Source: CBDIDH01 sp965277595 (GTDB lineage: Bacteria; Planctomycetota; Planctomycetia; Isosphaerales; Isosphaeraceae). Taken from it: a DNA stretch of 64,000 nucleotides. The translations under genes and the position numbers were made by a program. Positions within the stretch are counted from its first letter, which is position 1, and every line of letters begins with the position of its first letter. The notes under the pieces were generated by a model. That model was given only the letters and a program-made list of their open reading frames with translations, was not told the DNA's origin and made no database searches. This document shows positions 8,407-16,226 of the stretch, in pieces. The DNA lies in NCBI GenBank assembly GCA_965277595.1, contig CBDIDH010000002.1:3472001-3536000 (forward strand), read 5' to 3'.

Positions 8407-9766
8407 CGGCTATCGTTCCCACGTCGCCGGCCCCGAGCGTCAGCAAGACATCGCCGGGTTCGAGGTGCCGGTCCAGCACTGAGATCGCCTCAACCAGGCT
8501 CGACGCCCGACGCGTCTTGACTCCGGCCTCTGTCAACGACTGAACCCACGACCGCGTTGACCTCTGGTCCTCGACCTCGGCCGTCGACCGATCCGCGATC
8601 AAAACCTGGTCGGCGGTCGAGAAGGCGGAGACGTAACGCCGAGGCTCGTCGCGACCTGGAGCCGCGTAAACGGCCCAGAGCCGACGGCTACCAAAGGCGC
8701 GTCGGGCCTGCGCCAGGGCCTCGCGGACCGAGACCGCGTCGTCGGCCTCATCATCGACCAGAGTAACACCTCGGAAGGTTCCGCGCGGCTCAAAATCCCG
8801 GGCCAGGCCCGAGAACTCTTCGAGCCCGCGACGAACCACCGCCGAGGGAACGCCCAATCGTTCGCAAACGGCCACGGTCGCCAGTGCTCCGACCACTGCC
8901 CGCCGACCCGGAACACGGAGCCGGACCTCGGTCACATAACGCCCGCGCTGAAAGACGCGGAAGCGAAACCGGCCCCCCTCTTCACGGAGGTCGGTCCCCC
9001 ACCAATCGGCCCCCGGCTGAAGCGAAATCCACTCAAATCGACCGGGAACGCCTTCCATCCCCGGCCGGCAGTCAAGCAGCGATGGATGGCCGAGGGCCAG
9101 CACGTCCGACCCGTCGGGAAGCGCCCGGAGCGACGCGCGGAGGGTCGCGGACCAGCGATCGAGATCGACCCAGGGATCGCTCCCGACATTCAACAACAGC
9201 GCGAGCGGCGGTTGGATGGTCGCGTACTCACTTGGATCGCCTGACCACTCGGCGATCAGGTGCGGACCCGCGCCTTCGCGCGACCAGCCGCCAAGCTGCG
9301 GGCAGGAAGTTCCCAGTAAAACCGACGGGTCAAGGCCGGCCCGGCTGAGGACAAAACCGGTCATCGCCGCGGCAAGACTCGCTTCGCGACCGCCCGCGAC
9401 AACCAGGCCGATTCGCCCGCGCATCTGGTCGCTCAGCCAGGCTGCTGGCGTTGCCTGCGCGACCCCTCGACGCAAGGCGCCGAGGCGCGCGGGGTGATAG
9501 CGATCAACCTCAGGTCCGTGAACGAGCAGGCGGGTCCGGCCATGGATCGGTCGCGAGACCGGCTCGGCATGGACTCGAACTCCGAGCCCGCGGAGACCGG
9601 CCCAGTCCATACCGGGGATCGCCTCCGACCCGGTCACGGCCATCCCCTTCTGTACGAGGTTCTGGGCCAAACCCGACATGCCCCGGCCATCGATTCCCAG
9701 CACATGAGCGTGCGGAGTCTCGATAGTGGCGAGTAAACCTTCCGGTCCCGACCGATCCATCGGCAC
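8363..9766 (-). CDS. MurC-like protein lacking ligase active-site motifs (probable pseudoenzyme)
   Basis: 467 residues colinear with UDP-MurNAc:L-alanine ligase. The N-terminal Rossmann motif (LGIDGRGMSG, 23-32), the RDFEPRG stretch and the C-terminal TLGAGDVGTIADAFIRRL tail are recognisably MurC. However, the ATP P-loop normally GTHGKTTT reads GGREASLA (about 125-132), the Mg site normally EADESD reads EWSGDPSEY (about 173-181), NIEADHMD reads NVGSDPWVD (about 193-201), and DDYGHHP reads DDEADDAV. The frame is intact and long, so it is not a decayed pseudogene in the ordinary sense. It is first in the operon with murB and ftsQ. Start GTG 9766 (AGGGG upstream); ATG 9760 is equally possible. 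Confidence 0.75.
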   Translation of the reverse strand: MPMDRSGPEGLLATIETPHAHVLGIDGRGMSGLAQNLVQKGMAVTGSEAIPGMDWAGLRGLGVRVHAEPVSRPIHGRTRLLVHGPEVDRYHPARLGALRRGVAQATPAAWLSDQMRGRIGLVVAGGREASLAAAMTGFVLSRAGLDPSVLLGTSCPQLGGWSREGAGPHLIAEWSGDPSEYATIQPPLALLLNVGSDPWVDLDRWSATLRASLRALPDGSDVLALGHPSLLDCRPGMEGVPGRFEWISLQPGADWWGTDLREEGGRFRFRVFQRGRYVTEVRLRVPGRRAVVGALATVAVCERLGVPSAVVRRGLEEFSGLARDFEPRGTFRGVTLVDDEADDAVSVREALAQARRAFGSRRLWAVYAAPGRDEPRRYVSAFSTADQVLIADRSTAEVEDQRSTRSWVQSLTEAGVKTRRASSLVEAISVLDRHLEPGDVLLTLGAGDVGTIADAFIRRLPRDRQGG

Positions 9767-9913
9767 GCATCCCCTGACCGCCCGCGGGGAAGCCTGGGGC
9801 GCCGACCACGTCCGTGCGTGCCGGTGAACGCCCGCCCTTCTCCAGTCCTGGATATCGGCTCGACTGGCAGAAGATACCCAATCTTTCTAGCCGTTCAGAC
9901 CCGAACAGCCGAC

Positions 9914-9942
9914 ATCGTAGCCCCGGCCTCACGATGCGTCAA
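9914..9942 (-). promoter_or_regulatory. sigma70-type promoter of the murC-like/murB/ftsQ/secA operon
   Basis: On the minus strand TTGACG (9937-9942), a 17-base spacer and TACGAT (9914-9919) match the housekeeping consensus well. The site lies about 150 bases upstream of the murC-like start, in the gap after the EF-hand gene. Prediction by eye only. Confidence 0.5.
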
Positions 9943-9988
9943 GCAATCGGTCCGTCCGTTAGCCCCATGCCTGGGATGGAATTGGAGG

Positions 9989-10684
9989 TCACTTGGCCGT
10001 CTGAGGAGTCTTCTCGGCCTTTTTCGCCTGGGCTTTCTTGGCGGCATTCGGATTCGCACTGAAGAACTGGCGAAGTTCCGCAGGAGTGACAAAGCCGTCA
10101 CTGTTAACGTCCATGCGGTTAAAATTGGCGGGAACGCCGGTGAATTCCTCGCGGTTCAGCTTCTTGTCGCCATTCTTGTCCATCGTCGCGAACCGAGGTG
10201 GAAACTCGTTCCCTTGCGGAAGCCGATTTTTGGCGGCATTCTCGCGAAACCTGATCGCCTCGTCAGGGCTCAGCGAGCCATCATTATTGGCGTCAGCGCG
10301 GTTGAACATCGCGCGAATGCCGGTGAACTCGTCGCGTTCGAGCTTGCCATCGCCATTCTTGTCGGCCGCCTTGAATGCCTCGGAAGTCTTGGGGACCGCG
10401 GAGAGCGCGGAATCGCGTGCGCGAACCAGGACGTCGCGATATTCGAGCTGGTCAATCTTGCCGTCGCCGTTCTTGTCGGCCAGCTTCGCCAGGCGATCAA
10501 AGGCGTCGCGTGCGTCTTCGGGGACTTCGCCTCGCGTGATGATCTTGTCGTCGTTCACGTCGAGCGTCTGGAAGAGTTCGGGATAATTGATCGCCGCCTG
10601 CTCCTGTCCTCTGGCCAGTTTCAGGCCCGAGACACTTACCATAACGACAAAGCTAACCGAAAGCCCAAGTACGCGGACGCACAT
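9989..10684 (-). CDS. secreted six-EF-hand calcium-binding protein
   Basis: 231 residues with an N-terminal signal peptide (about 1-26, cleavage likely near ARG-QEQ). Six EF-hand loops start at about D42, D70, D108, D131, D169 and D192 (for example DKNGDGKIDQLEY and DANNDGSLSPDEA), all with the D-x-[DN]-x-D-G pattern or a close variant; the fifth loop has Lys at the Gly position. The tail is Lys/Ala-rich. It should bind calcium outside the cytoplasm; the role is unknown. GGGAG lies nine bases before the ATG. Proteins of this type are frequent in planctomycetes. It is a single gene, divergent from the SWIM-type gene. Confidence 0.85.
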   Translation of the reverse strand: MCVRVLGLSVSFVVMVSVSGLKLARGQEQAAINYPELFQTLDVNDDKIITRGEVPEDARDAFDRLAKLADKNGDGKIDQLEYRDVLVRARDSALSAVPKTSEAFKAADKNGDGKLERDEFTGIRAMFNRADANNDGSLSPDEAIRFRENAAKNRLPQGNEFPPRFATMDKNGDKKLNREEFTGVPANFNRMDVNSDGFVTPAELRQFFSANPNAAKKAQAKKAEKTPQTAK

Positions 10685-10800
10685 CCGTAGTCACTCCCAG
10701 AGGTTGGCCCGACGTCGTCTTAATCAACCTTATAAACCCCGAAGACGTCCCGGAAGTTCCGTTTTCTTGAGCTCAATCGGGAATTCCCCGCGAGTCCCTC

Positions 10801-10829
10801 TTGCGGATGATCGATCCGATAGGTAGAAT
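10801..10829 (+). promoter_or_regulatory. sigma70-type promoter of the SWIM-domain gene
   Basis: TTGCGG (10801-10806), a 17-base spacer and TAGAAT (10824-10829) lie 27 bases upstream of the ATG at 10856. The position leaves a short leader containing the ribosome site TGGAG. Prediction by eye. Confidence 0.5.
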
Positions 10830-10855
10830 TTGTACAGGTAAACTGGAGAATTGCC

Positions 10856-11179
10856 ATGATGGGAATCGCGGCGATCAAGCCCGTTAGCTCGGCCTTGCAT
10901 TCGCAACTCTTGCTGGTCATCAATGAGACGATTTATCGAATCGAACCGATTTTTTCCCGAGGGTTGAATGGCCTCAAGGCGTTTCGGCTCAACAAACCGG
11001 ATGGGACGCTTTACGACGTGGCGGAAACCCGTTACGGTCCACAATGCGACTGCCCCGACTTTATCTTTCGACGCGACGGAATCGACCCGCTCGGTTGCAA
11101 ACATGTCCGGTCACTCGTTGCCGAGGGATTGATCGGCGGGGGAGCGAGCGGACCGAGTCGTGCGCCGGATCGAGCCTGA
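10856..11179 (+). CDS. small SWIM-type zinc-finger protein
   Basis: 107 residues. The central part carries CDCPDFIFRR....LGCKH (about 63-82), matching the SWIM zinc-binding pattern CxC...CxH, preceded by two beta-strand-like segments (YRIEPIF, AFRLNKPDG). SWIM domains bind DNA or proteins, usually as part of larger proteins; here it is nearly the whole protein. The start is supported by TGGAG eight bases upstream and a promoter at 10801-10829. The carboxyltransferase gene begins 13 bases downstream and is likely co-transcribed. Function unknown; a regulatory or nucleic-acid-binding role is inference. Confidence 0.7.
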   Translation: MMGIAAIKPVSSALHSQLLLVINETIYRIEPIFSRGLNGLKAFRLNKPDGTLYDVAETRYGPQCDCPDFIFRRDGIDPLGCKHVRSLVAEGLIGGGASGPSRAPDRA

Positions 11180-11192
11180 CTGAAGGGACATC

Positions 11193-12836
11193 GTGACGAC
11201 CTCCGAACACCGGCACGTCCCCCGAATCACGCGCGAGCCTGACCTTCGCGAGGCCGCGCGCGCGATTGCGGCCGAGGCCGAGGTGATCCGGCAGGGGGGC
11301 GGCGCGGAGGCGATTGGCAGACAGCACGCCAAGAACCGCCTGACCGCTCGTGAACGGATCGCGGCGCTGATTGATCCCGAGTCGCGCTTTCTCGAACTGG
11401 GCCTCTGGGCCGGCTACCATCTCTACGACGAATGGGGCGGTTCACCGGCCGCGGGGGTTGTCACCGGGGTCGGCACCGTCTCCGGTCGCGCGGTGGTGAT
11501 CGTGGCGAATGATGCCACGGTGAAAGCGGGCGCCTGTTTTCCGATGTCGATCAAGAAGATGCTCCGCGCCCAGGCGATTGCGCTTGAAAATCGAATCCCG
11601 GTCATTTACCTCGTCGATTCGTCGGGCGTTTTTTTGCCAATGCAGGACGAGGTCTTTCCCGATGCCGACGATTTCGGCCGGATCTTCCGCAATAATGCCG
11701 TCTTGTCGGCACAGGGTATTCCCCAGTTTGCCGCGATCATGGGAAATTGCGTGGCGGGCGGAGCCTATCTCCCGGCGCTCTGCGATACGATCTTGATGAC
11801 CGAAGGCTCCGGCCTCTATCTAGCCGGGCCGAGCCTGGTCAAGGCCGCGATCGGTCAGGAGATCAGTTCCGAGGATCTTGGCGGAGCCACTGTCCACGCG
11901 ACGATCAGCGGGACCGTGGACTATCACGAACCTGACGACCCCGCCTGCCTGGCGAGGCTTCGGCGTCTTCTCGCCTTGCTTCCTCCCGATCCCAGGGTTG
12001 TTAACAAAATTGAGCCGCCCACACGATCGGCCGAGGACCTTTTCGAGATCGTTCGGACCGACCCTTCCGCGCAATATGACATGCGCGAGGCGATTGAAGC
12101 ACTCGTGGATGGTAGTTATTTCGATGAGTATCGGGCCAGCTTCGGCCGTTCGCTCGTCTGCGGGTTCGCGAGGCTGGGCGGTCGACCGATCGGCATCGTG
12201 GCGAACCAGCGATTGCGATTCCGGCCAGACAGTCACGGCCCCTTTCAGTTCGGCGGCGTGATTTACGGCGATAGCGCGGATAAGGCCGCGCGGTTTGTTC
12301 TCGACTGCAACCAGGGAAAAATTCCCTTGCTCTTTCTCCAGGATGTGAACGGGTTTGACGTCGGTCGCGACGCCGAGCGTTCGGGAATCATCCGGCGCGG
12401 GGCGAAGCTGGTCAACGCCGTGAGCAACAGCGTTGTGCCCAAGATCACTCTTTTGATCGGCCATTCGTTCGGCGCCGGGCATTATGCGCTTTGCGGCCGG
12501 GCCTTTGATCCGCGCTTTCTCTTTGCCTGGCCCGGCGCACGCTATGCCGTGATGGGCGCCGAGCAGGCGGCGCGAACCATGCTTGACGTCAACCTGTCGA
12601 CGCTCAAACGGCAGGGGAAGACCGTCGCCGATGCCGACTTGACGGCGATGGCCGAAGACCTCCGCCAACGTTACGACCGCGAAACCGACATTCGTTATGC
12701 CGCGGCGCGCGGCTGGGTCGACGCCATTATTGACCCGGCCGAGACCCGCGAGATTCTTATAAGAAGCCTCGAACTGGCCAGCCGGCCTCACCCAACTGGT
12801 CCAGGCGGTTTCTCAACGGGCGTTTTTCAGGTCTAA
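11193..12836 (+). CDS. acyl-CoA carboxylase, carboxyltransferase (beta) subunit
   Basis: 547 residues, full length for the methylcrotonyl-/propionyl-CoA carboxylase beta family. It transfers the carboxyl group from biotin to an acyl-CoA. Family hallmarks: RLTARERIAALIDPESRFLE near the N-terminus, the oxyanion-hole motif MGNCVAGGAYLPALCD, GPSLVKAAIG, and the second-half GHSFGAGHYALCGRAFDPRF with AWPGARYAVMG. The HATISGTVDYHEPDD stretch is like methylcrotonyl-CoA carboxylase. The start is GTG. No biotin carboxylase or biotin-carrier gene lies nearby, so the partner must be encoded elsewhere. Substrate (methylcrotonyl versus propionyl or another acyl-CoA) cannot be fixed from sequence alone. Confidence 0.88.
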   Translation: MTTSEHRHVPRITREPDLREAARAIAAEAEVIRQGGGAEAIGRQHAKNRLTARERIAALIDPESRFLELGLWAGYHLYDEWGGSPAAGVVTGVGTVSGRAVVIVANDATVKAGACFPMSIKKMLRAQAIALENRIPVIYLVDSSGVFLPMQDEVFPDADDFGRIFRNNAVLSAQGIPQFAAIMGNCVAGGAYLPALCDTILMTEGSGLYLAGPSLVKAAIGQEISSEDLGGATVHATISGTVDYHEPDDPACLARLRRLLALLPPDPRVVNKIEPPTRSAEDLFEIVRTDPSAQYDMREAIEALVDGSYFDEYRASFGRSLVCGFARLGGRPIGIVANQRLRFRPDSHGPFQFGGVIYGDSADKAARFVLDCNQGKIPLLFLQDVNGFDVGRDAERSGIIRRGAKLVNAVSNSVVPKITLLIGHSFGAGHYALCGRAFDPRFLFAWPGARYAVMGAEQAARTMLDVNLSTLKRQGKTVADADLTAMAEDLRQRYDRETDIRYAAARGWVDAIIDPAETREILIRSLELASRPHPTGPGGFSTGVFQV

Positions 12837-12870
12837 AAACCCCGAGACGCGCTCAACGTGCCCAGAAAAT

Positions 12871-13950
12871 TCAGGCGGCGCGCCAGGTCGTCAAGACATC
12901 GACGATCCGTCGGGCGGCGTACCCGTCCCAGAGCTCAGGGCGGACGCCGGTCGGCCAGTTGCCGGATAGGACGTCGTTAACCGATTCCTCGATCCGGGTC
13001 GAGTCGGGACCGACGAGCCGGTTGGTCCCCTGACTGACGGTGATCGGGCGTTCGGTGTTCTCGCGGAGCGTGAGGCAAGGGACGCCGAGCGCGGTCGTTT
13101 CTTCCTGAATCCCGCCGGAATCGGTGAGGACGCACCGGGCGCGGGCCATCATGCCCAGAAATGCAAGATATGGCAGCGGTTCGGCGAGGATCAGGTTCGG
13201 GGCCGTCACGATCCCCGCGCGGCTCATGCGGTCGCGGGTTCGCGGGTGAACGGGGAAGACGACGGGAAGTCGCTCGGAAACCCGATTGATCGCCTTCATC
13301 AGGCCGCGCAAGGATTGGTCATCGTCGACGTTGGAAGGCCGGTGCAAGGTCAAGAGCGCATAGCCGGACGGAGCGAGCTTGAAGCGTTCCCAGGGGGTCT
13401 GACCGAGCGCGGATTCGACGTGACGAAAGAGGGTGTCTACCATGCAGTTGCCGACTTGATGAACCCCTCGGGTGATTCCCTCGTTGCCAAGGTTCACCAT
13501 CGCCTCGTCCTCGGTCACGAAGAGGAGGTCGCTGATGTGATCGGTCAGAATCCGGTTAATTTCCTCGGGCATCGCGCGGTCGAACGACCGAAGGCCGGCC
13601 TCGACGTGGGCGACCGGGATTTGCAACTTGGTGGCCGCGAGCGCCGCGGCGAGCGTGGAGTTGACGTCACCGGCGACGATGACGAGGTCGGGCTTGCGTT
13701 CCAGACAGGTCGTTTCAAAGGCGATGAGAACCGCGGCGGTTTGCGAGCCATGCGAACCTGAGCCGACGCCGAGGTGAACGTCGGGCCGGGGCATGCCGAG
13801 TTCTTCGAAGAAGACGTCGGACATGTTCGCATCGTAATGCTGCCCGGTGTGGACGAGAAATTGTTCGATGCCTCGGCGTTGCAGTTCAAGGACGACCGGC
13901 GCCATTTTCATGAAGTTCGGACGCGCCGCGACCACGTTGCAAACCCGCAT
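12871..13950 (-). CDS. wecB: UDP-N-acetylglucosamine 2-epimerase (non-hydrolysing)
   Basis: 359 residues, the usual length of WecB/MnaA. It converts UDP-GlcNAc to UDP-ManNAc for surface polysaccharides. Motifs: RPNFMKMAPV near the N-terminus, VHTGQHYDANMSDVFFEELG, VIVAGDVNSTLAAALAA, PVAHVEAGLRSFDRAMPEEINR, LLTLHRPSNVDD, and the C-terminal DSGGIQEETTALGVPCLTLRENTERP. All catalytic acids and the His of the family appear present. It reads in the same direction as the sugar genes upstream (14.1-18.5 kb) but with a 124-base gap; a TAGAAT at 14026-14031 on the minus strand could be its own -10 box. Confidence 0.93.
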   Translation of the reverse strand: MRVCNVVAARPNFMKMAPVVLELQRRGIEQFLVHTGQHYDANMSDVFFEELGMPRPDVHLGVGSGSHGSQTAAVLIAFETTCLERKPDLVIVAGDVNSTLAAALAATKLQIPVAHVEAGLRSFDRAMPEEINRILTDHISDLLFVTEDEAMVNLGNEGITRGVHQVGNCMVDTLFRHVESALGQTPWERFKLAPSGYALLTLHRPSNVDDDQSLRGLMKAINRVSERLPVVFPVHPRTRDRMSRAGIVTAPNLILAEPLPYLAFLGMMARARCVLTDSGGIQEETTALGVPCLTLRENTERPITVSQGTNRLVGPDSTRIEESVNDVLSGNWPTGVRPELWDGYAARRIVDVLTTWRAA

Positions 13951-14074
13951 AGACGCTCCAGGCCCCGTCGTTGGGCCGTCAGAAAGTCGCGACGCGGGCG
14001 CGGAACGATCGCGCGCCCCAACGCCATTCTAGGATAGGGCGCGGCCGTCGTTCGATTGCTCGAAAAATTTCGGG

Positions 14075-14923
14075 TCAGGACGTCGCGGTGTTCTTCTTGA
14101 TGAAGGCCAGACCATCGCGGCAGAGGTCCATCGCGTCGGGGAAGAGGTCACGCCAGACTCGCGTCGCGGCGGCGAGCGCCGGGAGCGATCGGCCGAAGGC
14201 CTCGATCGTCAGGTAACCGTCGTAGCCGCTTTTGCGGAGGCCGGACCAGTATGAATTCCAGTCAACGCCGCCGGTGCCGGGAACGCCGCGGTCGTTCTCG
14301 GAGACGTGGACGTGAATCGTCTCGTCCTTGCACGAGAGGATTGCCGCTTCCTGGTTCTTTTCCTCGATGTTGGCGTGAAAGCTGTCGTACATCATCTTGA
14401 CGTGCGGGTGGTTCACCGCCTGGACGAATCGCTGATCCTGCGCGGCGGTCGTCAAGAAATAGATCTCGAACCGATTGAGATACTCGACGGCGATCCGGGT
14501 TTTGCGGGCCTGGGCCTTCTCGCCGGCCTTTTGCAAGGTTTCCACGCCCGCCTTGAACTCATCGTCGGTCGGGCCGTTGCCCGAGAAGACGCCGATGGCC
14601 GAGTGGACCGGCCCGCAGAGAATCTCGGACCCGAACGCCTGGCCGCACTCCATCACCCGATCGAGATGGCGGACAGCCGCCTCGCGAATGGTCGGGTCGG
14701 GTGAGATCGGGTTCGTCTCGGGAGTCATCACGGTCACGCAGGTCGCCCCCAGGCCGAGCGATTTCAGACGCTTGCCGAGTCGTTCATACGGGGCGAGGCT
14801 CGACGTGTCAAAGACAGGGACTTCAACGGCATCGAAGCCAAGGGCCTTGATCTCTTCAAGAAGCGCATCGTGCTGCTCGGTCACGAGATCACACCAGAGC
14901 AACAAGTTCATCCCAATTTTCAT
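14075..14923 (-). CDS. sugar phosphate isomerase/epimerase-like TIM-barrel protein
   Basis: 282 residues from ATG 14923 (a GTG at 14947 is possible). The fold signature is the AP-endonuclease-2/xylose-isomerase-like TIM barrel: KIGMNLLLWCDLV at strand 1, GFDAVEVPVFD, then IAVEYLNRFE, VKMMYDSFHANIEE and YDGYLTIEAFGRS, which place the metal-binding Glu, Asp/His, His and Glu. This layout resembles D-psicose/D-tagatose 3-epimerases. It follows the GT87-like gene (37-base gap) and may be last in the isomerase-oxidoreductase operon. The exact sugar is unknown. Confidence 0.8.
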   Translation of the reverse strand: MKIGMNLLLWCDLVTEQHDALLEEIKALGFDAVEVPVFDTSSLAPYERLGKRLKSLGLGATCVTVMTPETNPISPDPTIREAAVRHLDRVMECGQAFGSEILCGPVHSAIGVFSGNGPTDDEFKAGVETLQKAGEKAQARKTRIAVEYLNRFEIYFLTTAAQDQRFVQAVNHPHVKMMYDSFHANIEEKNQEAAILSCKDETIHVHVSENDRGVPGTGGVDWNSYWSGLRKSGYDGYLTIEAFGRSLPALAAATRVWRDLFPDAMDLCRDGLAFIKKNTATS

Positions 14924-14960
14924 GGTCCGTCCGCCTTTGGTTTCCACGATCGGTCGATCA

Positions 14961-16226
14961 TCAAGAACCCGGGTTTAACTCGGGCGCAGTCGCGGAAGCC
15001 GGCCGACCGCCGCCGAAGGTGAGCACCCCCCAGAGGGCAACCGCCAGCGCATTGCGGAGGTTGAGCAAGACGATCGCGCCCGGTTCAAGATGCGTCAAGG
15101 GTTCAAACATGCCCGGATAGTTCACCAGGGTCAACAGGCAGATCCCCGCATAAAGCGGCCGCGCGCTCCGGCCGTCGTAGTCGTCGAGCGTAACGACGAA
15201 GGGCAAGAGCCAGATGAAATACTGCGGTGAAAGCACCTTCGCGGTCATGATCGTCGCGATCAGGATGGCCAGCGTGAACCGCATCGGCGTCCGATACCCC
15301 GTCAAGGCGAACCGAAGCAGGGTCACGACCACCGCCAGAGCCATCAAGACGCCCGAAACCTTGACCATTCCGGCGGTCCAGGGACCGACGAGGTTGTAAG
15401 ATCCGTGGTCAAACGGAACCTTATATTTCCATCCCCAGAGTTGACCAACCGCCATCAAGATTCCCGCGTAAAACGATTCCAGTTCAAGCCCGCGCTCGCC
15501 GTGATAGGTCAGCGAGGCGATCGCCCCGCGCCCGCCGATCGCCATCCAGATTGTCAGGCCAATCGCAATCGTCGCGGCGAAGGCCAAAGCTCCTCGAAAG
15601 TTTCGGCCGACTTCCTGAGAAGCCTCCCAGGAGACTGCCGTGAGTGTGACAAATCCTGGAAAGATTTTCATCAAGGTACCAAGACCCGCGAGAATGCCCC
15701 CCGCGACCGACTTTCGACGGTACCAGAGCGAGGTTGACCAGAAGGCCATGAGCGTCGGCCCGAGATCGATCCGCGAGACGATCATCCGTGAAAGCGCCGT
15801 GAAGAAAAGGCAGTACCAGACGAGTCGGCCGGCAAGGCGCGACCGGCCGGAGGTGCGCTCCACCTCGGCCGCGACGAGCACGATCAAGGCCGCGTTGATC
15901 AGCATCGTCTCGACCGCGAAGGCCAGGCCATACGTTCGCTTATCGGTTCCGAAAGCGATCGGCAGAACCACGGCCGGAAGGCTCAAAAGCGGGTATTCGA
16001 GCGGGAAATCCCGGTAAGGAATCGCGCCCGCTCTGACCTTCAAGGCGCTCGGATAATAAATGTCTACGACGCTGAACCACTCGGCGATGCTCTCGCCCCG
16101 AAAGAGTTGCGGGCCGGTCGCCATAAGGAGGAGCGGGACGCAGGCGATCGCGGCCGTCGAGGCGAGACGCAGTCGCCCCGATCGGTCCACCGACTCGCTT
16201 TGATCCCGGTTTTCCTCGCTAGACAT
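14961..16226 (-). CDS. GT87/DUF2029-type membrane glycosyltransferase
   Basis: 421 residues with about ten membrane helices. Early acidic loop VVDIYYPSALKVRAGAIPYRDFPLEYPLL is typical of DUF2029/GT87 polyprenyl-phosphate mannosyltransferase-like proteins, where the Asp-Tyr-Tyr loop carries the catalytic acid; LGTLMKIFPGFV and KVLSPQYFIWLLPF are also characteristic. It would act at the cytoplasmic membrane on a lipid-linked or glycolipid acceptor. ATG 16226 overlaps the last eight bases of the oxidoreductase gene, so the two are coupled; the frame is open further upstream but inside that gene. Confidence 0.78.
   Translation of the reverse strand: MSSEENRDQSESVDRSGRLRLASTAAIACVPLLLMATGPQLFRGESIAEWFSVVDIYYPSALKVRAGAIPYRDFPLEYPLLSLPAVVLPIAFGTDKRTYGLAFAVETMLINAALIVLVAAEVERTSGRSRLAGRLVWYCLFFTALSRMIVSRIDLGPTLMAFWSTSLWYRRKSVAGGILAGLGTLMKIFPGFVTLTAVSWEASQEVGRNFRGALAFAATIAIGLTIWMAIGGRGAIASLTYHGERGLELESFYAGILMAVGQLWGWKYKVPFDHGSYNLVGPWTAGMVKVSGVLMALAVVVTLLRFALTGYRTPMRFTLAILIATIMTAKVLSPQYFIWLLPFVVTLDDYDGRSARPLYAGICLLTLVNYPGMFEPLTHLEPGAIVLLNLRNALAVALWGVLTFGGGRPASATAPELNPGS

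Noticed and set aside
8363..9766. Calling the murC-like gene a pseudogene
   Set aside because: There is no frameshift or internal stop, codon use looks like its neighbours, and it overlaps murB as a coupled gene. Loss of motifs with a kept frame fits a pseudoenzyme better.
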